Under the pieces are notes generated by a model. That model was not told the origin of the DNA. It did no database searches and was given only the letters and a program-made list of their open reading frames with translations. This document shows, piece by piece, positions 25,451-34,455 of a stretch of 64,000 nucleotides of DNA. Both the position numbers and the translations under genes were made by a program. Origin of the DNA: Crateriforma conspicua. Its GTDB lineage: Bacteria; Planctomycetota; Planctomycetia; Pirellulales; Pirellulaceae. Every line of letters starts with the position of its first letter. Position 1 is the stretch's first letter. The stretch covers positions 1,984,001 to 2,048,000 of the forward strand of contig NZ_CP036319.1 in NCBI RefSeq assembly GCF_007752935.1. The letters run 5' to 3'.

Positions 25451-28216
25451 TCAGCGGATCAAAATGGTGTCCTGCGCGGAAACGGCCTTGTCGATCCAGA
25501 TCAACATGTCCGAATCGTTACTACCGATGGAGGTTAGGCTGTACTTATCAGCGGCCAGCCTGTTCCCTTTGATAAAGACCTCGCAATCTGCAGGACTCCT
25601 GTGGAAATCGCGTAGCATGATGGCGGGATTGATGATCGTTTCAAATTTCTGCGGTAAGAATCTTAGTTCTACCTTGGGAAGTGCTCCCTTCTTCAGGGTA
25701 AGCTCATATGCCTTCTTCACGTGGTTGAATCCGGTGTCGACGGCGTTATGACTCAAGACCACAACGCGAGCGGGGTAGAGCCAGGAACTTGCCACCAGGC
25801 GAATATGGTCATCATCTTGGTCTGTGGCACCAATCAGAAGCGTGACCTCATTCGGTTCGCGTTCCGTGTTGGTGTTGATGCGCATGTTTCCAATCCAGCT
25901 ATGGTACGGTCGGTTGACTGACACGATGTTGAAGACATCGATGTCAATCTCCGACATTGGCCAGTGTGCGCCCAAGTTAAAACGCACATCTCGGCTGTCT
26001 TCGTTTTGATAAAGGAAATTGCTGGTGACGTAGTTATCGACGAGGCCCTGGTTCTTACCAAGCACCAGGAAGGCATCCGGTCGATTCTTCAATGGGATTC
26101 TCAAAATCTCTTCATTCCAGCTCTTGTTGTATCCCTTGACTGTCACCTCGCTGCCAAGGCGATTCTCAACGTTCTCACCTTGGATGTTCGATACGCGGGT
26201 TATCACCGGTTCGAGTATGGCTTCGGGCAAAATCCCCGGTGGTATCACGTACTGTGGCTGGCAAGTCGTGTGGTGAAGGTCGGTGTTCGCCCAGATTCTG
26301 ATATTTCGGGTTCCCGTGCCATCAGGATAAAACGTGTACAACTCATCGACCCATTCGTTGAAATAGATCTTGTAGTTGTTGTTGTTCAATGCGTACTGGT
26401 AAAGAACGGTGACTCGACTCGGTGTGTTCTCAATGATTTCGACGCGGGTATAGCGGTTCTTTTTGTCCTGCATCGGTTCATTGCAACTCTGTGAACCGTA
26501 TCCCCAGGCCTCCACAAATTCGTAGCTGACACCCACATTGTTGAAATCCCAGAAGGGGATATAGGACGTATGCTCAGGGAACACCATATCCTTGCGGCCG
26601 GGAAAGCTAACCACGACGGCGTCTCCCTTGACTCCGCCATAGCTGTACGTTTCCCGTCGAGCGCTGAACGATCTGTCGTCGCCGTACACTTTTCTCGTGA
26701 AAAGTTGTTTGAACGTGCCGGCGACCATTCCCCTCGCGTCGATCAGTTGACATAGCAAAGCGTAGTCGCCAGCCGGCAGGTTCTTGATGTCATGGTCACC
26801 AAGGCAAACGATGTAGTCATTTCCGCTGCTGAACTCGGTCAACAATTCTGAGGCGATTACTTCCCCTGTCTCTTGGCGAATGAGTGACACAGTCAAGTCG
26901 TAAGTGTCTGCGTTGTGCATCACCGGAATACACCGGATGCGTCCCGATTGTTCCTGCGGAAGATAGACCGCCTCCAGGTCGAATTCGACGAACGGCGGCA
27001 CTCGGCTCATGTAAGAAGTGTGATAGAACAGGCGTCCGGTGTTCGCATCCGAAATCTTTACCTCAAACGATTGGAAATCGAAGTCTCGAATCTTTATCTC
27101 TGTGGTGACTTGTCGACTCTCTTCAGCGGGAATTTTCAGCGTTTGGCGGTTCAGCGCTCTATCCCCGTTTTGGTCCTGTGTGGCAACCTCCACGGCGATG
27201 TTCAAAGCACTCTCGCTCGTGTTTTTAAGATGCAGTCGCAGCGGGTTGTTGCCCCAAAACATCGGCTTTTGCCAAACCCGTCCACTATAGTTGGCGTGGG
27301 CCTCGTTGAAGGCGATCGACCTCACGGCCAGAGGGTTTTCTCCGCACACTAAATCCGCAAAACGGATCGGAGATGAAAACCCCGCGTAGGTATTCATTCG
27401 GTCGGTACGGTCCTCGCAGTAGGGAATAGAACTGTATTCAGCAAACCTCGCGTAATCAAACGTGTTTCTTTCGCTCACAGCATTCTTTTGCTCGGCGGAA
27501 AGGAATTGTGTCTGCTGCCTCTGCTTGACCTGGATTTGGTTTCCAACGCGACTGCTTCTCCCTCGCCCCGCAAGAAGGCCAAACGTTCTTCCGTCAAAGT
27601 TCTTGCGGTTGCTGATATGGTTGACATCAATGAAGATTTCGGCCGTCCAGCGATCGTCGTATCGGGAAACGCTGCTATGCCATTTTCCGTTCCACTGTGG
27701 TTTGTAGTTGGACGAAAATGCGTATTGAACCGGCCGTTCAATCGTCTGGTCCATCGTGGCGCCCGAGGCACTCAACACCAGGTTCACCGCCTGCCAATGG
27801 TCGTGGTCCAGGTCCAACCATACCTCCACTCGGTCGTCGCCTTGGATATTTTGCTCGTCATCCTGGATGAATGCCTTGGTCCGTAGACCCGACATGTCGT
27901 CTTCGAAACATTCAAACGCGACGTACAGATACCGTTGGTCGAAAAGGACGTAGAAATTCGTCTGATTAGCGACCAATTCGCCGGGGCCGACACAAGTCTT
28001 CTGGAAGTCAGTGTAAACGTTCGACTCTTTCCAGCAGTCATCATCGAGTTTTCCATCCAATACCGGCGGTTGGTCGGCTCGCAGTGCAACAAGCTTCCGC
28101 AATGAAAAATTCTTCAGTCCCGCATCCATCCGGTCCAGGTATTTCATCTGCGCGGACAAGGGACTGCACGCGAGTACGAGGATCGAAAGGCTGATGGATC
28201 GTAAAGTCGTAGTCAT
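25451..28216 (-). CDS. CBM9-like secreted protein, paralogue A
   Basis: 921 residues with a signal peptide (MTTTLRSISLSILVLACSP...). Residues 45-240 form a CBM9-like domain, as in many extracellular proteins: PPVLDGKLDDDCWKES, LYVAFECFEDD, DRVEVWLDLDHD, RWTAEIFIDVNHI. Residues 300-450 look like beta-sandwich repeats. From about 500 comes a conserved region with PFWDFNNVGVSYEFVEAWGY, YTRVEIIENTPSRVTVLYQY, YKIYFNEWVDELYTFYPDGT and TCQPQYVIPPGILPEA, shared with the next gene but with no family I recognise. The gene lies 5 bp from its equal-length paralogue in the sulfatase/GH26 operon. A carbohydrate-binding or carbohydrate-cleaving role is inferred; the central region may be an undescribed enzyme. 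Confidence 0.8.
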   Translation of the reverse strand: MTTTLRSISLSILVLACSPLSAQMKYLDRMDAGLKNFSLRKLVALRADQPPVLDGKLDDDCWKESNVYTDFQKTCVGPGELVANQTNFYVLFDQRYLYVAFECFEDDMSGLRTKAFIQDDEQNIQGDDRVEVWLDLDHDHWQAVNLVLSASGATMDQTIERPVQYAFSSNYKPQWNGKWHSSVSRYDDRWTAEIFIDVNHISNRKNFDGRTFGLLAGRGRSSRVGNQIQVKQRQQTQFLSAEQKNAVSERNTFDYARFAEYSSIPYCEDRTDRMNTYAGFSSPIRFADLVCGENPLAVRSIAFNEAHANYSGRVWQKPMFWGNNPLRLHLKNTSESALNIAVEVATQDQNGDRALNRQTLKIPAEESRQVTTEIKIRDFDFQSFEVKISDANTGRLFYHTSYMSRVPPFVEFDLEAVYLPQEQSGRIRCIPVMHNADTYDLTVSLIRQETGEVIASELLTEFSSGNDYIVCLGDHDIKNLPAGDYALLCQLIDARGMVAGTFKQLFTRKVYGDDRSFSARRETYSYGGVKGDAVVVSFPGRKDMVFPEHTSYIPFWDFNNVGVSYEFVEAWGYGSQSCNEPMQDKKNRYTRVEIIENTPSRVTVLYQYALNNNNYKIYFNEWVDELYTFYPDGTGTRNIRIWANTDLHHTTCQPQYVIPPGILPEAILEPVITRVSNIQGENVENRLGSEVTVKGYNKSWNEEILRIPLKNRPDAFLVLGKNQGLVDNYVTSNFLYQNEDSRDVRFNLGAHWPMSEIDIDVFNIVSVNRPYHSWIGNMRINTNTEREPNEVTLLIGATDQDDDHIRLVASSWLYPARVVVLSHNAVDTGFNHVKKAYELTLKKGALPKVELRFLPQKFETIINPAIMLRDFHRSPADCEVFIKGNRLAADKYSLTSIGSNDSDMLIWIDKAVSAQDTILIR

Positions 28217-28221
28217 TGAAT

Positions 28222-30987
28222 CTACCTGCCCGTGGTGCTGGTGAATCGGATCGACAACGTTGTTTCAATGGGGATCTCTCGGTCCAGCCAGATGATCTTG
28301 CCTGCATCGCCACTTGTTGTAATCGTTGCAGACTTGAATTCCTCTGGGGCCAACGCTTTGTCATTTACGCTGATGGACTGAATCTCCATAAAACAATTTT
28401 CCAGGATCACTGCGGGGTGAAAGACCGTTTCCTCCTCTCCTGAAAAACGAAAATTCAGCTCCGGAACCTCATGGCTTTGGTGGAAGACAAACGCCTTTTG
28501 GGCTGCATCGAAACCAGTGAATGAAATTCCCTCGCATTGTGTATGCACCGATGGCGGATAAAGCCAGTTCGTGCCGATTGTGATGAGTTGTTCGTCACCT
28601 TGATCACACACACCGATCAAGTGCTTCCATCGATTCGGTTGCGTCTTGGGATCGGGCACAACGTGGACGCTTCCGAGCCAACTGTGATACGGCCGGTCGG
28701 TTCCGACGACGCTGTAGACATCCACGTTCATCGGTTGCATCGGCCAGTGCCCGCCCATGGACCGTCCGACGTCGCCAACAACGAGGCCCTTGTTGATTGA
28801 ATTCGGGACGATGTCTTCTCGCTTCGACCAAATCAGGTAGGGATGTTTGCGGTCTTTCAGAAAGATCCGCATCACTTCCTCCTTCCAATCTTTCGCTTGT
28901 TCGGGATGCTTCAATACTGGCGCATCGATTCGGTTGACAACGGATTCACCGTCAAAATTGAAAACCTTGCAAGTGATGTCTTCGAACATCTGCCGCGGGA
29001 TGACACCGGTGGGGAAGACGTATTGAGGCTGAAGGATTTCGTGTCGCACATCGCTGTTGGCCCAGAACTGAATGTCTCGAACGCCGGAGCCATCTGGGTA
29101 AAGGTAGTAATACTCGGTGACCCATTCATTGAAAATGATCTGGTAATTCGGGTCACCCAGTGCGTATCGCCAACGCAATACGACGCGCGCCGGCGTGTTT
29201 TCAATGATGTCGACTTTGGAGTAACGGTTTTCCTTGTCCTGCATCGGCTCGCTGCATCCCTGGTTGCCAAAGCCCCAGCACTCCATGAACTCGTAGGTGA
29301 CGGCCATGTTCTCGAGGTCCCACCAGGGAACATAGGAAGAATGTTCCCAGAAAACGAATCGTTCACCGGCGGGGAAGGATACCACCGTGGCCTTGCCCTC
29401 TTGGCCACCGAAGCTGTACTGGGTTTCCGAAGCATGTAAGTTGCTGCACGGTTCTGTGCGGTGTTTGGTGAATCCGTGATCAAATTCTCCGATAGTTTTC
29501 CCTGTTGGATCCCGCAGTCGACAGGTGATGGTGTAGTTCGACGATGGTAGGGATGACCAATCGAATCCCTCGAAGCAAGTTTCGAACAGATACGGTTTCA
29601 GATTCGATTTTCGATCTGTAGCGATGGGAGCCGGTTCGTTGGTGCGGTATAAATCAAAAGAGATACTGCAGCCGTCGATGGCTTCGGGGATAACCACCGG
29701 GCTGAAAGCTATTTCTCTGTCTTTCGTTCTGTTCGAATAGATCGCAGATAGATCGAATTCAACGAACGGTGGAACCCTTGTATCATAAGACGTGCTGTAC
29801 AGAGTCGCGTTTGCGTCTTTGTCGACGACCGATAATGAAAACTGTTGACGTTCACAGTCGCGGATCGGGATCAAGGTTGTAACCGTACGCGAGTCTTTCG
29901 CGTTCAATGAGACGTCCTTCTCAATGCGGATTGAATCCCCACGGTAGTCGGTTGTTTGGCTAACCAAAAGAAGATCCATCGAGTGGCCGGAGTGATTTTG
30001 CAGCGTCACTTCAAGCGGGTTGTCGCCAAAGAACTGTGGTTTGTGCCAAACGCTTCCGTTGTAGTTCGCATACGCTTCGTGAAAGGCAAGTCTGGAAACA
30101 GCTAGGTCGTTCTGGTCAAAGACCAAGTCCGCATAGCCATTGGGTTCCAGCCAGCGATCGGAAAAGCTTCCTTTCACATTGCCGTCGACCGGTTGCCAGG
30201 CCGTCATTTGTTGCGTTCCATGCGGTTTGGCTCCGCCGCCAGCGCGCGGACCATGATAGAAACGTGAGTGACGGTCTCGGACAATATTGAAACCCCAAGT
30301 GGTGCCGGGGCGGATGGGATGGGGATAGATGCGATCCATGGCGATAGCCACTTCGGCAGTCCAGCGATCATCAAGTTTCTGTGTCTTTACTCGCCATTCC
30401 GTATTCCAGCGATCGTCACCCTTAATGCATGAAACGGAATACTGGACCGGGCGATCAAACGTGGTGTCGTACGTGATTCCGTTGGCATTGAATGCTAAAC
30501 GGATGATGTTCTTGTGGTTGTGTTGCGGATCCAGCAAAATTTCGATGCGATCGTCAAACAGGATGTCGGGATCGTCATAGCGAACCGTCTCTGTCCGCAC
30601 TCTCTGCATTTGCTCTTCTTGGCAAGAGAATGCGAAATACAGATAGTCGTCGTCATGGGTCAACCAGGCGGTGGTTTCCTGGAAGTTGTTGTTTGAACCT
30701 AGCTGAATGGTATTGGAAAAATCTGACAATCGGGTTGCCCTGCGCCAGGCAGCGTCGTCCAGGACTCCATCCACAACGGGAGGTGACAAGGTTCGATTAC
30801 ACGTCGCCAGCTTGATGTCGAAAACTTCGGGTTCCTTCTTCATCAAGTCAAAATACTTGATCTGGGCCATTCCGCTCGACGGAAAGCAAACGCAACCGAG
30901 CATCAGTAATGCAAACCAGTGCATTCGTTCAGGTCTTCTGTTCATCGCAGTGGGTCGTTGGTGGTTGCCATTGGAGATCCGGTTCAT
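28222..30987 (-). CDS. CBM9-like secreted protein, paralogue B
   Basis: 921 residues from the ATG at 30987, which overlaps the stop of the sulfatase gene (ATGA). An in-frame ATG at 30945 lies directly before the signal peptide (RMHWFALLMLGCVCFPSSG) and is the alternative. The domain order equals paralogue A: CBM9-like (PPVVDGVLDDAAWRRAT, YLYFAFSCQEEQ, DRIEILLDPQHNH, WTAEVAIAMDRI), beta-sandwich region, then the conserved block PWWDLENMAVTYEFMECWGF, YSKVDIIENTPARVVLRWRY, YQIIFNEWVTEYYYLYPDGS and LQPQYVFPTGVIPRQM. The duplication with equal length but clear divergence suggests two related substrates or two subunits. Function unknown beyond carbohydrate association. Confidence 0.8.
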   Translation of the reverse strand: MNRISNGNHQRPTAMNRRPERMHWFALLMLGCVCFPSSGMAQIKYFDLMKKEPEVFDIKLATCNRTLSPPVVDGVLDDAAWRRATRLSDFSNTIQLGSNNNFQETTAWLTHDDDYLYFAFSCQEEQMQRVRTETVRYDDPDILFDDRIEILLDPQHNHKNIIRLAFNANGITYDTTFDRPVQYSVSCIKGDDRWNTEWRVKTQKLDDRWTAEVAIAMDRIYPHPIRPGTTWGFNIVRDRHSRFYHGPRAGGGAKPHGTQQMTAWQPVDGNVKGSFSDRWLEPNGYADLVFDQNDLAVSRLAFHEAYANYNGSVWHKPQFFGDNPLEVTLQNHSGHSMDLLLVSQTTDYRGDSIRIEKDVSLNAKDSRTVTTLIPIRDCERQQFSLSVVDKDANATLYSTSYDTRVPPFVEFDLSAIYSNRTKDREIAFSPVVIPEAIDGCSISFDLYRTNEPAPIATDRKSNLKPYLFETCFEGFDWSSLPSSNYTITCRLRDPTGKTIGEFDHGFTKHRTEPCSNLHASETQYSFGGQEGKATVVSFPAGERFVFWEHSSYVPWWDLENMAVTYEFMECWGFGNQGCSEPMQDKENRYSKVDIIENTPARVVLRWRYALGDPNYQIIFNEWVTEYYYLYPDGSGVRDIQFWANSDVRHEILQPQYVFPTGVIPRQMFEDITCKVFNFDGESVVNRIDAPVLKHPEQAKDWKEEVMRIFLKDRKHPYLIWSKREDIVPNSINKGLVVGDVGRSMGGHWPMQPMNVDVYSVVGTDRPYHSWLGSVHVVPDPKTQPNRWKHLIGVCDQGDEQLITIGTNWLYPPSVHTQCEGISFTGFDAAQKAFVFHQSHEVPELNFRFSGEEETVFHPAVILENCFMEIQSISVNDKALAPEEFKSATITTSGDAGKIIWLDREIPIETTLSIRFTSTTGR

Positions 30988-32720
30988 TGACCGCTCTTGT
31001 CGGGTCGGTTTACATAGACGAAGGGGGCTCCTCGCGAATCACCAGAATCTTCGATCAGCCAAGTCATCATGGTGAATGGTCCGGCAGGAAGATTGATGTT
31101 GAACTCAACCGATGTTGCATTTGCGGGAATCGTTAGTTCTTGATCTATCGCACCGATGCGAAGTCTCGCACGTTCCGCCCTGATCGGTTCGGTGGATTCA
31201 GCTTCGTCGGGCAATTCTTGTAAGCGGAAGGTGTAGGTTCCGGGGCGTTCTACTTGGACTGTCCACCAACCATTGGTTTGCTGGCGGTTGGCAATGACGT
31301 CAGGATTCCAGGTCAGCAAAGATGACCGACTGTGCCAATCGTGGCAGGTTAGTTTGACCGGGTTTTCCTGTGCTGCGCCAATGTAGACGCGACAAAATTC
31401 GTCGAAGCGGGGCTGAAGGGTACTCCACCAATCCAGGTATTTGGATCGAAGTTCTTCAACCACCTTGGGATGCTTCGAAGCGATATCGTTTGCCTGTCCC
31501 GGATCCGTTTGGATGTCAAAGAGTTGTTTTCCTTCGACCAGCCGCCAACGCTCGGTCATAACTGCCGATTTCAACCACATTTGCGGCCGCTCAACACGAG
31601 GGTTGTGGACACACAAGGTGCGATCTGGCCAAGTCACTTGTTCGCCGTGAAGCAGCCCCGCGAAGCTACATCCGTCAATTTCGTTTGGGGCTGCAGGCTG
31701 TAAACCGCAAAGGTCGATCAGTGTCGGAGTGAGATCGAAGTGTGCGGTGAGTTGTGGGATATCTCGGCCACCGGTGAGGCCACCATTGGGCCAATGAACG
31801 AAGCATGCGGCGCGATGCCCACCGTCATACGGACTGCCTTTCCATTTCCGCAATCCGGCATGATAGGCGTAGGGCGAAGGCTTACCGGGCGTGGGGCCGC
31901 CGTGTCCGTTGTCGTTCATGAAAATCAGGATCGTGTTGTCGGCAATCCCAAGCTCGCCAAGCCGATCTCGCAATTGCCCAAGGTTTGCGTCAATGCAGGC
32001 GATCATCCCGAAGAATCGAGCTCGCAATTCTTCCATGCCAAGTTCGAGATAAGGCTCGGCGTATCGATCGGGCACTCGATACCAGAAGTGGGGGGCGTTC
32101 AGCGGGAGGTAGCAGAAGAACGGTTCGCTTTGATTTCGCTCAATAAACTGTGTTGCCTCGCGAAACCATACGTCGGTGCAGTAGCCGTTGAACTTCTCCC
32201 ACCGTCCATCCCGACAGTAGTGATCGTCAAAATAGGTGTTGCCCCAGTAATCTGGGTTTTGCCCGATACCCCCACCGCCGTGGATCAGCGTTTCATCAAA
32301 ACCGCGATCTTGGGGCCGATAAGGGTACGCGTCCCCAAGATGCCACTTTCCAAAAATGCCAGTGCGATAACCGGCGTCACGGAATCTCTCAGCCAGTGTC
32401 GTTTCGTTGTGACGTAGCATTGAGCGTCCTTGAAGCGTGTGCCATACGCCGACGCGGCTGGCGTACTTACCGGTCATCAATGCCGCTCGGGTGGGCGAGC
32501 AAGTGGGATCGACGTGGAAATCGGTCATCCGAACACTGTCGGAATACAAGCGGTCCATCTCCGGCGTTTCTAATGCTGGATGACCGTGACATCCGAAATC
32601 ACCGTATCCCTGATCGTCCGTCAGAATCAGGATGACGTTTGGGGGACGCTCCGAAGCGACAAGCGAAACAGCCGCAAAGGCATAGCACGAAAATAGAGTT
32701 GTAAATACGAAGCGTTTCAT
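30984..32720 (-). CDS. Secreted sulfatase with C-terminal beta domain
   Basis: 578 residues. A signal peptide (MKRFVFTTLFSCYAFAAVSL...) is followed by PPNVILILTDDQGYGDFGCH and the formylglycine signature CSPTR (74-78). Further family segments are GYRTGIFGKWHLGD, PFFCYLPLNAPH, ILIFMNDNGHGG and GGHRAACFVHWP. The last ~130 residues (WWTVQVERPGTYTFRLQELP ... AGPFTMMTWLIED) form a beta domain like that of the sulfatase at 22105. The start overlaps the amidohydrolase stop by four bases and its own stop overlaps the next gene by four bases, so it is translated as part of a coupled series. It probably removes sulfate from the glycan before or after cleavage by the GH26 enzyme. Confidence 0.94.
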   Translation of the reverse strand: MKRFVFTTLFSCYAFAAVSLVASERPPNVILILTDDQGYGDFGCHGHPALETPEMDRLYSDSVRMTDFHVDPTCSPTRAALMTGKYASRVGVWHTLQGRSMLRHNETTLAERFRDAGYRTGIFGKWHLGDAYPYRPQDRGFDETLIHGGGGIGQNPDYWGNTYFDDHYCRDGRWEKFNGYCTDVWFREATQFIERNQSEPFFCYLPLNAPHFWYRVPDRYAEPYLELGMEELRARFFGMIACIDANLGQLRDRLGELGIADNTILIFMNDNGHGGPTPGKPSPYAYHAGLRKWKGSPYDGGHRAACFVHWPNGGLTGGRDIPQLTAHFDLTPTLIDLCGLQPAAPNEIDGCSFAGLLHGEQVTWPDRTLCVHNPRVERPQMWLKSAVMTERWRLVEGKQLFDIQTDPGQANDIASKHPKVVEELRSKYLDWWSTLQPRFDEFCRVYIGAAQENPVKLTCHDWHSRSSLLTWNPDVIANRQQTNGWWTVQVERPGTYTFRLQELPDEAESTEPIRAERARLRIGAIDQELTIPANATSVEFNINLPAGPFTMMTWLIEDSGDSRGAPFVYVNRPDKSGQ

Positions 32721-33682
32721 TGGTTATTCAATCCTCGAAAAACGGTCTTTGCGTTGTCGTGAAGGATCCGTCGTTTCTGTGTCGCCGACAGGAAGTCCGA
32801 ATCGCAGCGAACCGTATCAATCAACTGTTGGTACGTGTGCAGATTTAGCGTTACCGGTGCGTCGGATCCCCATATCAGCTTTTCAGCCCCGACCAACCCT
32901 ACCGCCTCGCGTAACAGACGGGCGACCTCAGGGCATGGATAGCTTTCTTCCAAGAGGGTTGGCACGGCGGATAAGCCCAGCCAAACGTTGTCCCTTTGCC
33001 CGAGTTCCAGCAGGCTCTGACGACGCTTCAACGCGACCGTGTCAGACAATTGATCTGCGGGTAGATAGCCCAGATGTGCAAGCACGAAACGCGTCGAGGG
33101 CATTCGCGAGATCAGCGCATCAAAGCCTTCGACTTGATAGCCAAGATTCCCTGGAGGTCCCGGATCAATGATCACTTCAAGACCTTCATCGGCAACCGTC
33201 TGCCAAATTCCATCCATCTCCGCAGAATCGATCCGGAAATCGGGATACAAGCCGGTCCAACCCCAATCAAAACTCATCTCCATTTTCAACGTGTGATGCT
33301 GGGGCGAGACGAATTGGCGTATCGTCTCAGTCGCGAGCGGGTCGCGGGGATCGATCTGAATGACTCCGCAAAACCGATCAGGATATCGCTGTGTGCAGTC
33401 ACCGATGTATTCGTTGCAGGTACCCAGTGTGGGGTTCTGCAGGAGTACGGCTTGCTTTACGCCTGACCGATCCATTAGCTCGAACAATGATTCAACCGGA
33501 TAGTTGGAATCGACACATGTGGTCGGCAACATGGGCACGAGCTCTGCACCACGATTTACACATCCACAACGGCCTGAAACCACTTTGCCGAAGCGATTGC
33601 GGCCACGGACCGTGGGAATCACATGAACGTGCGCGTCGATGATCGGGATTTCTTCATGCATCGCAAACGCCTCAAAGCTCAA
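32717..33682 (-). CDS. Amidohydrolase-family lactonase-like enzyme
   Basis: 321 residues, no signal peptide, so cytosolic. The amidohydrolase-2 barrel has the metal motif IIDAHVHV (Asp16, His18, His20), a strand with VLAHLGYL and the late metal Asp in LIWGSDAPV. In sugar-acid pathways this family supplies lactonases (for example L-fucono- and L-rhamnono-lactonase) that open the lactone made by a dehydrogenase. That role fits its neighbours here, an SDR dehydrogenase and an enolase-superfamily dehydratase, but the exact sugar is inference; decarboxylases and other hydrolases share the fold. Both ends overlap neighbouring genes by four bases (ATGA). Confidence 0.85.
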   Translation of the reverse strand: MSFEAFAMHEEIPIIDAHVHVIPTVRGRNRFGKVVSGRCGCVNRGAELVPMLPTTCVDSNYPVESLFELMDRSGVKQAVLLQNPTLGTCNEYIGDCTQRYPDRFCGVIQIDPRDPLATETIRQFVSPQHHTLKMEMSFDWGWTGLYPDFRIDSAEMDGIWQTVADEGLEVIIDPGPPGNLGYQVEGFDALISRMPSTRFVLAHLGYLPADQLSDTVALKRRQSLLELGQRDNVWLGLSAVPTLLEESYPCPEVARLLREAVGLVGAEKLIWGSDAPVTLNLHTYQQLIDTVRCDSDFLSATQKRRILHDNAKTVFRGLNNQ

Positions 33683-34455
33683 GTCATGATCATTCCGCCG
33701 GTGATGTTGAGTGCTTGCCCGGTCATAGCACTGCTTTCTTCACCGCAAAGAAATTTGACGACGTTCGCTACCTCCTCCGGGCGAATGAACCGCTTCATCG
33801 GCACGTCTTCCCAGGCCTTGTGCATCGCCGCAAGATCGACACCTTCTGCTTCGGAGTGCATGCGAACGAGTTGTCCAATTCGCTCGCCTTCAATCGGACC
33901 CGGACAGACAGCGTTCACACGAATTCCGTGTTCTACCAACTCCAGTGCAAGCGTCTGCGTCAGCCCTATTAGCGCCCACTTGCTTGAGACATAATCCGCT
34001 CGGAAGGGCAAACCACGCCTGGCAACATTGCTGGCGATGTTGATGATCCGACCCGATTTGCGAGCGATCATGTGGTGCGATACTTCACGTGTGACGAGCA
34101 TCGTGCCGGTCAGATTGACCCGAAGCGTGTAGTCCCAGTCCTCGAGTTTCATGTCCTGAAGCAACTGCGCCTTTCCGTTGAATCCAGCGTTGTTGATCAG
34201 GATGTCGATTTTCCCGTCCAGAAGTTGCGCTGCGTCGGCGACCGCTTTCGTCACGTCCTTTTCCACGGCAATGTCGCAGGATAAGCCGTCAGCGGTCGCA
34301 CCAAGGCGTCGCAAGTCTTGGACGGCTGCGGCGGGATCTTGTCGATCCAATACGACCAATCGAGCACCCTCCGCAGCAAACTGCTCGGCCAGGCTCTTCC
34401 CCAGCCCCATCGCGGCGCCGGTGACAATGACGTTCTTCGTTTCGAATCGTCTCAT
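33679..34455 (-). CDS. SDR sugar dehydrogenase
   Basis: 258 residues, a classical SDR: TGAAMGLG (12-19), acidic LDRQD after the second strand (suggesting NAD(H)), DILINNAGFNG (86-94), the catalytic Ser142, Tyr155 and Lys159 (IASNVARRG, YVSSK), and the end AMTGQALNITGGM. By neighbourhood it is expected to oxidise an aldose such as fucose or a related sugar to its lactone, feeding the lactonase and dehydratase encoded beside it. The substrate itself cannot be read from the sequence. It is linked by ATGA overlaps to both neighbours. Confidence 0.9.
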   Translation of the reverse strand: MRRFETKNVIVTGAAMGLGKSLAEQFAAEGARLVVLDRQDPAAAVQDLRRLGATADGLSCDIAVEKDVTKAVADAAQLLDGKIDILINNAGFNGKAQLLQDMKLEDWDYTLRVNLTGTMLVTREVSHHMIARKSGRIINIASNVARRGLPFRADYVSSKWALIGLTQTLALELVEHGIRVNAVCPGPIEGERIGQLVRMHSEAEGVDLAAMHKAWEDVPMKRFIRPEEVANVVKFLCGEESSAMTGQALNITGGMIMT

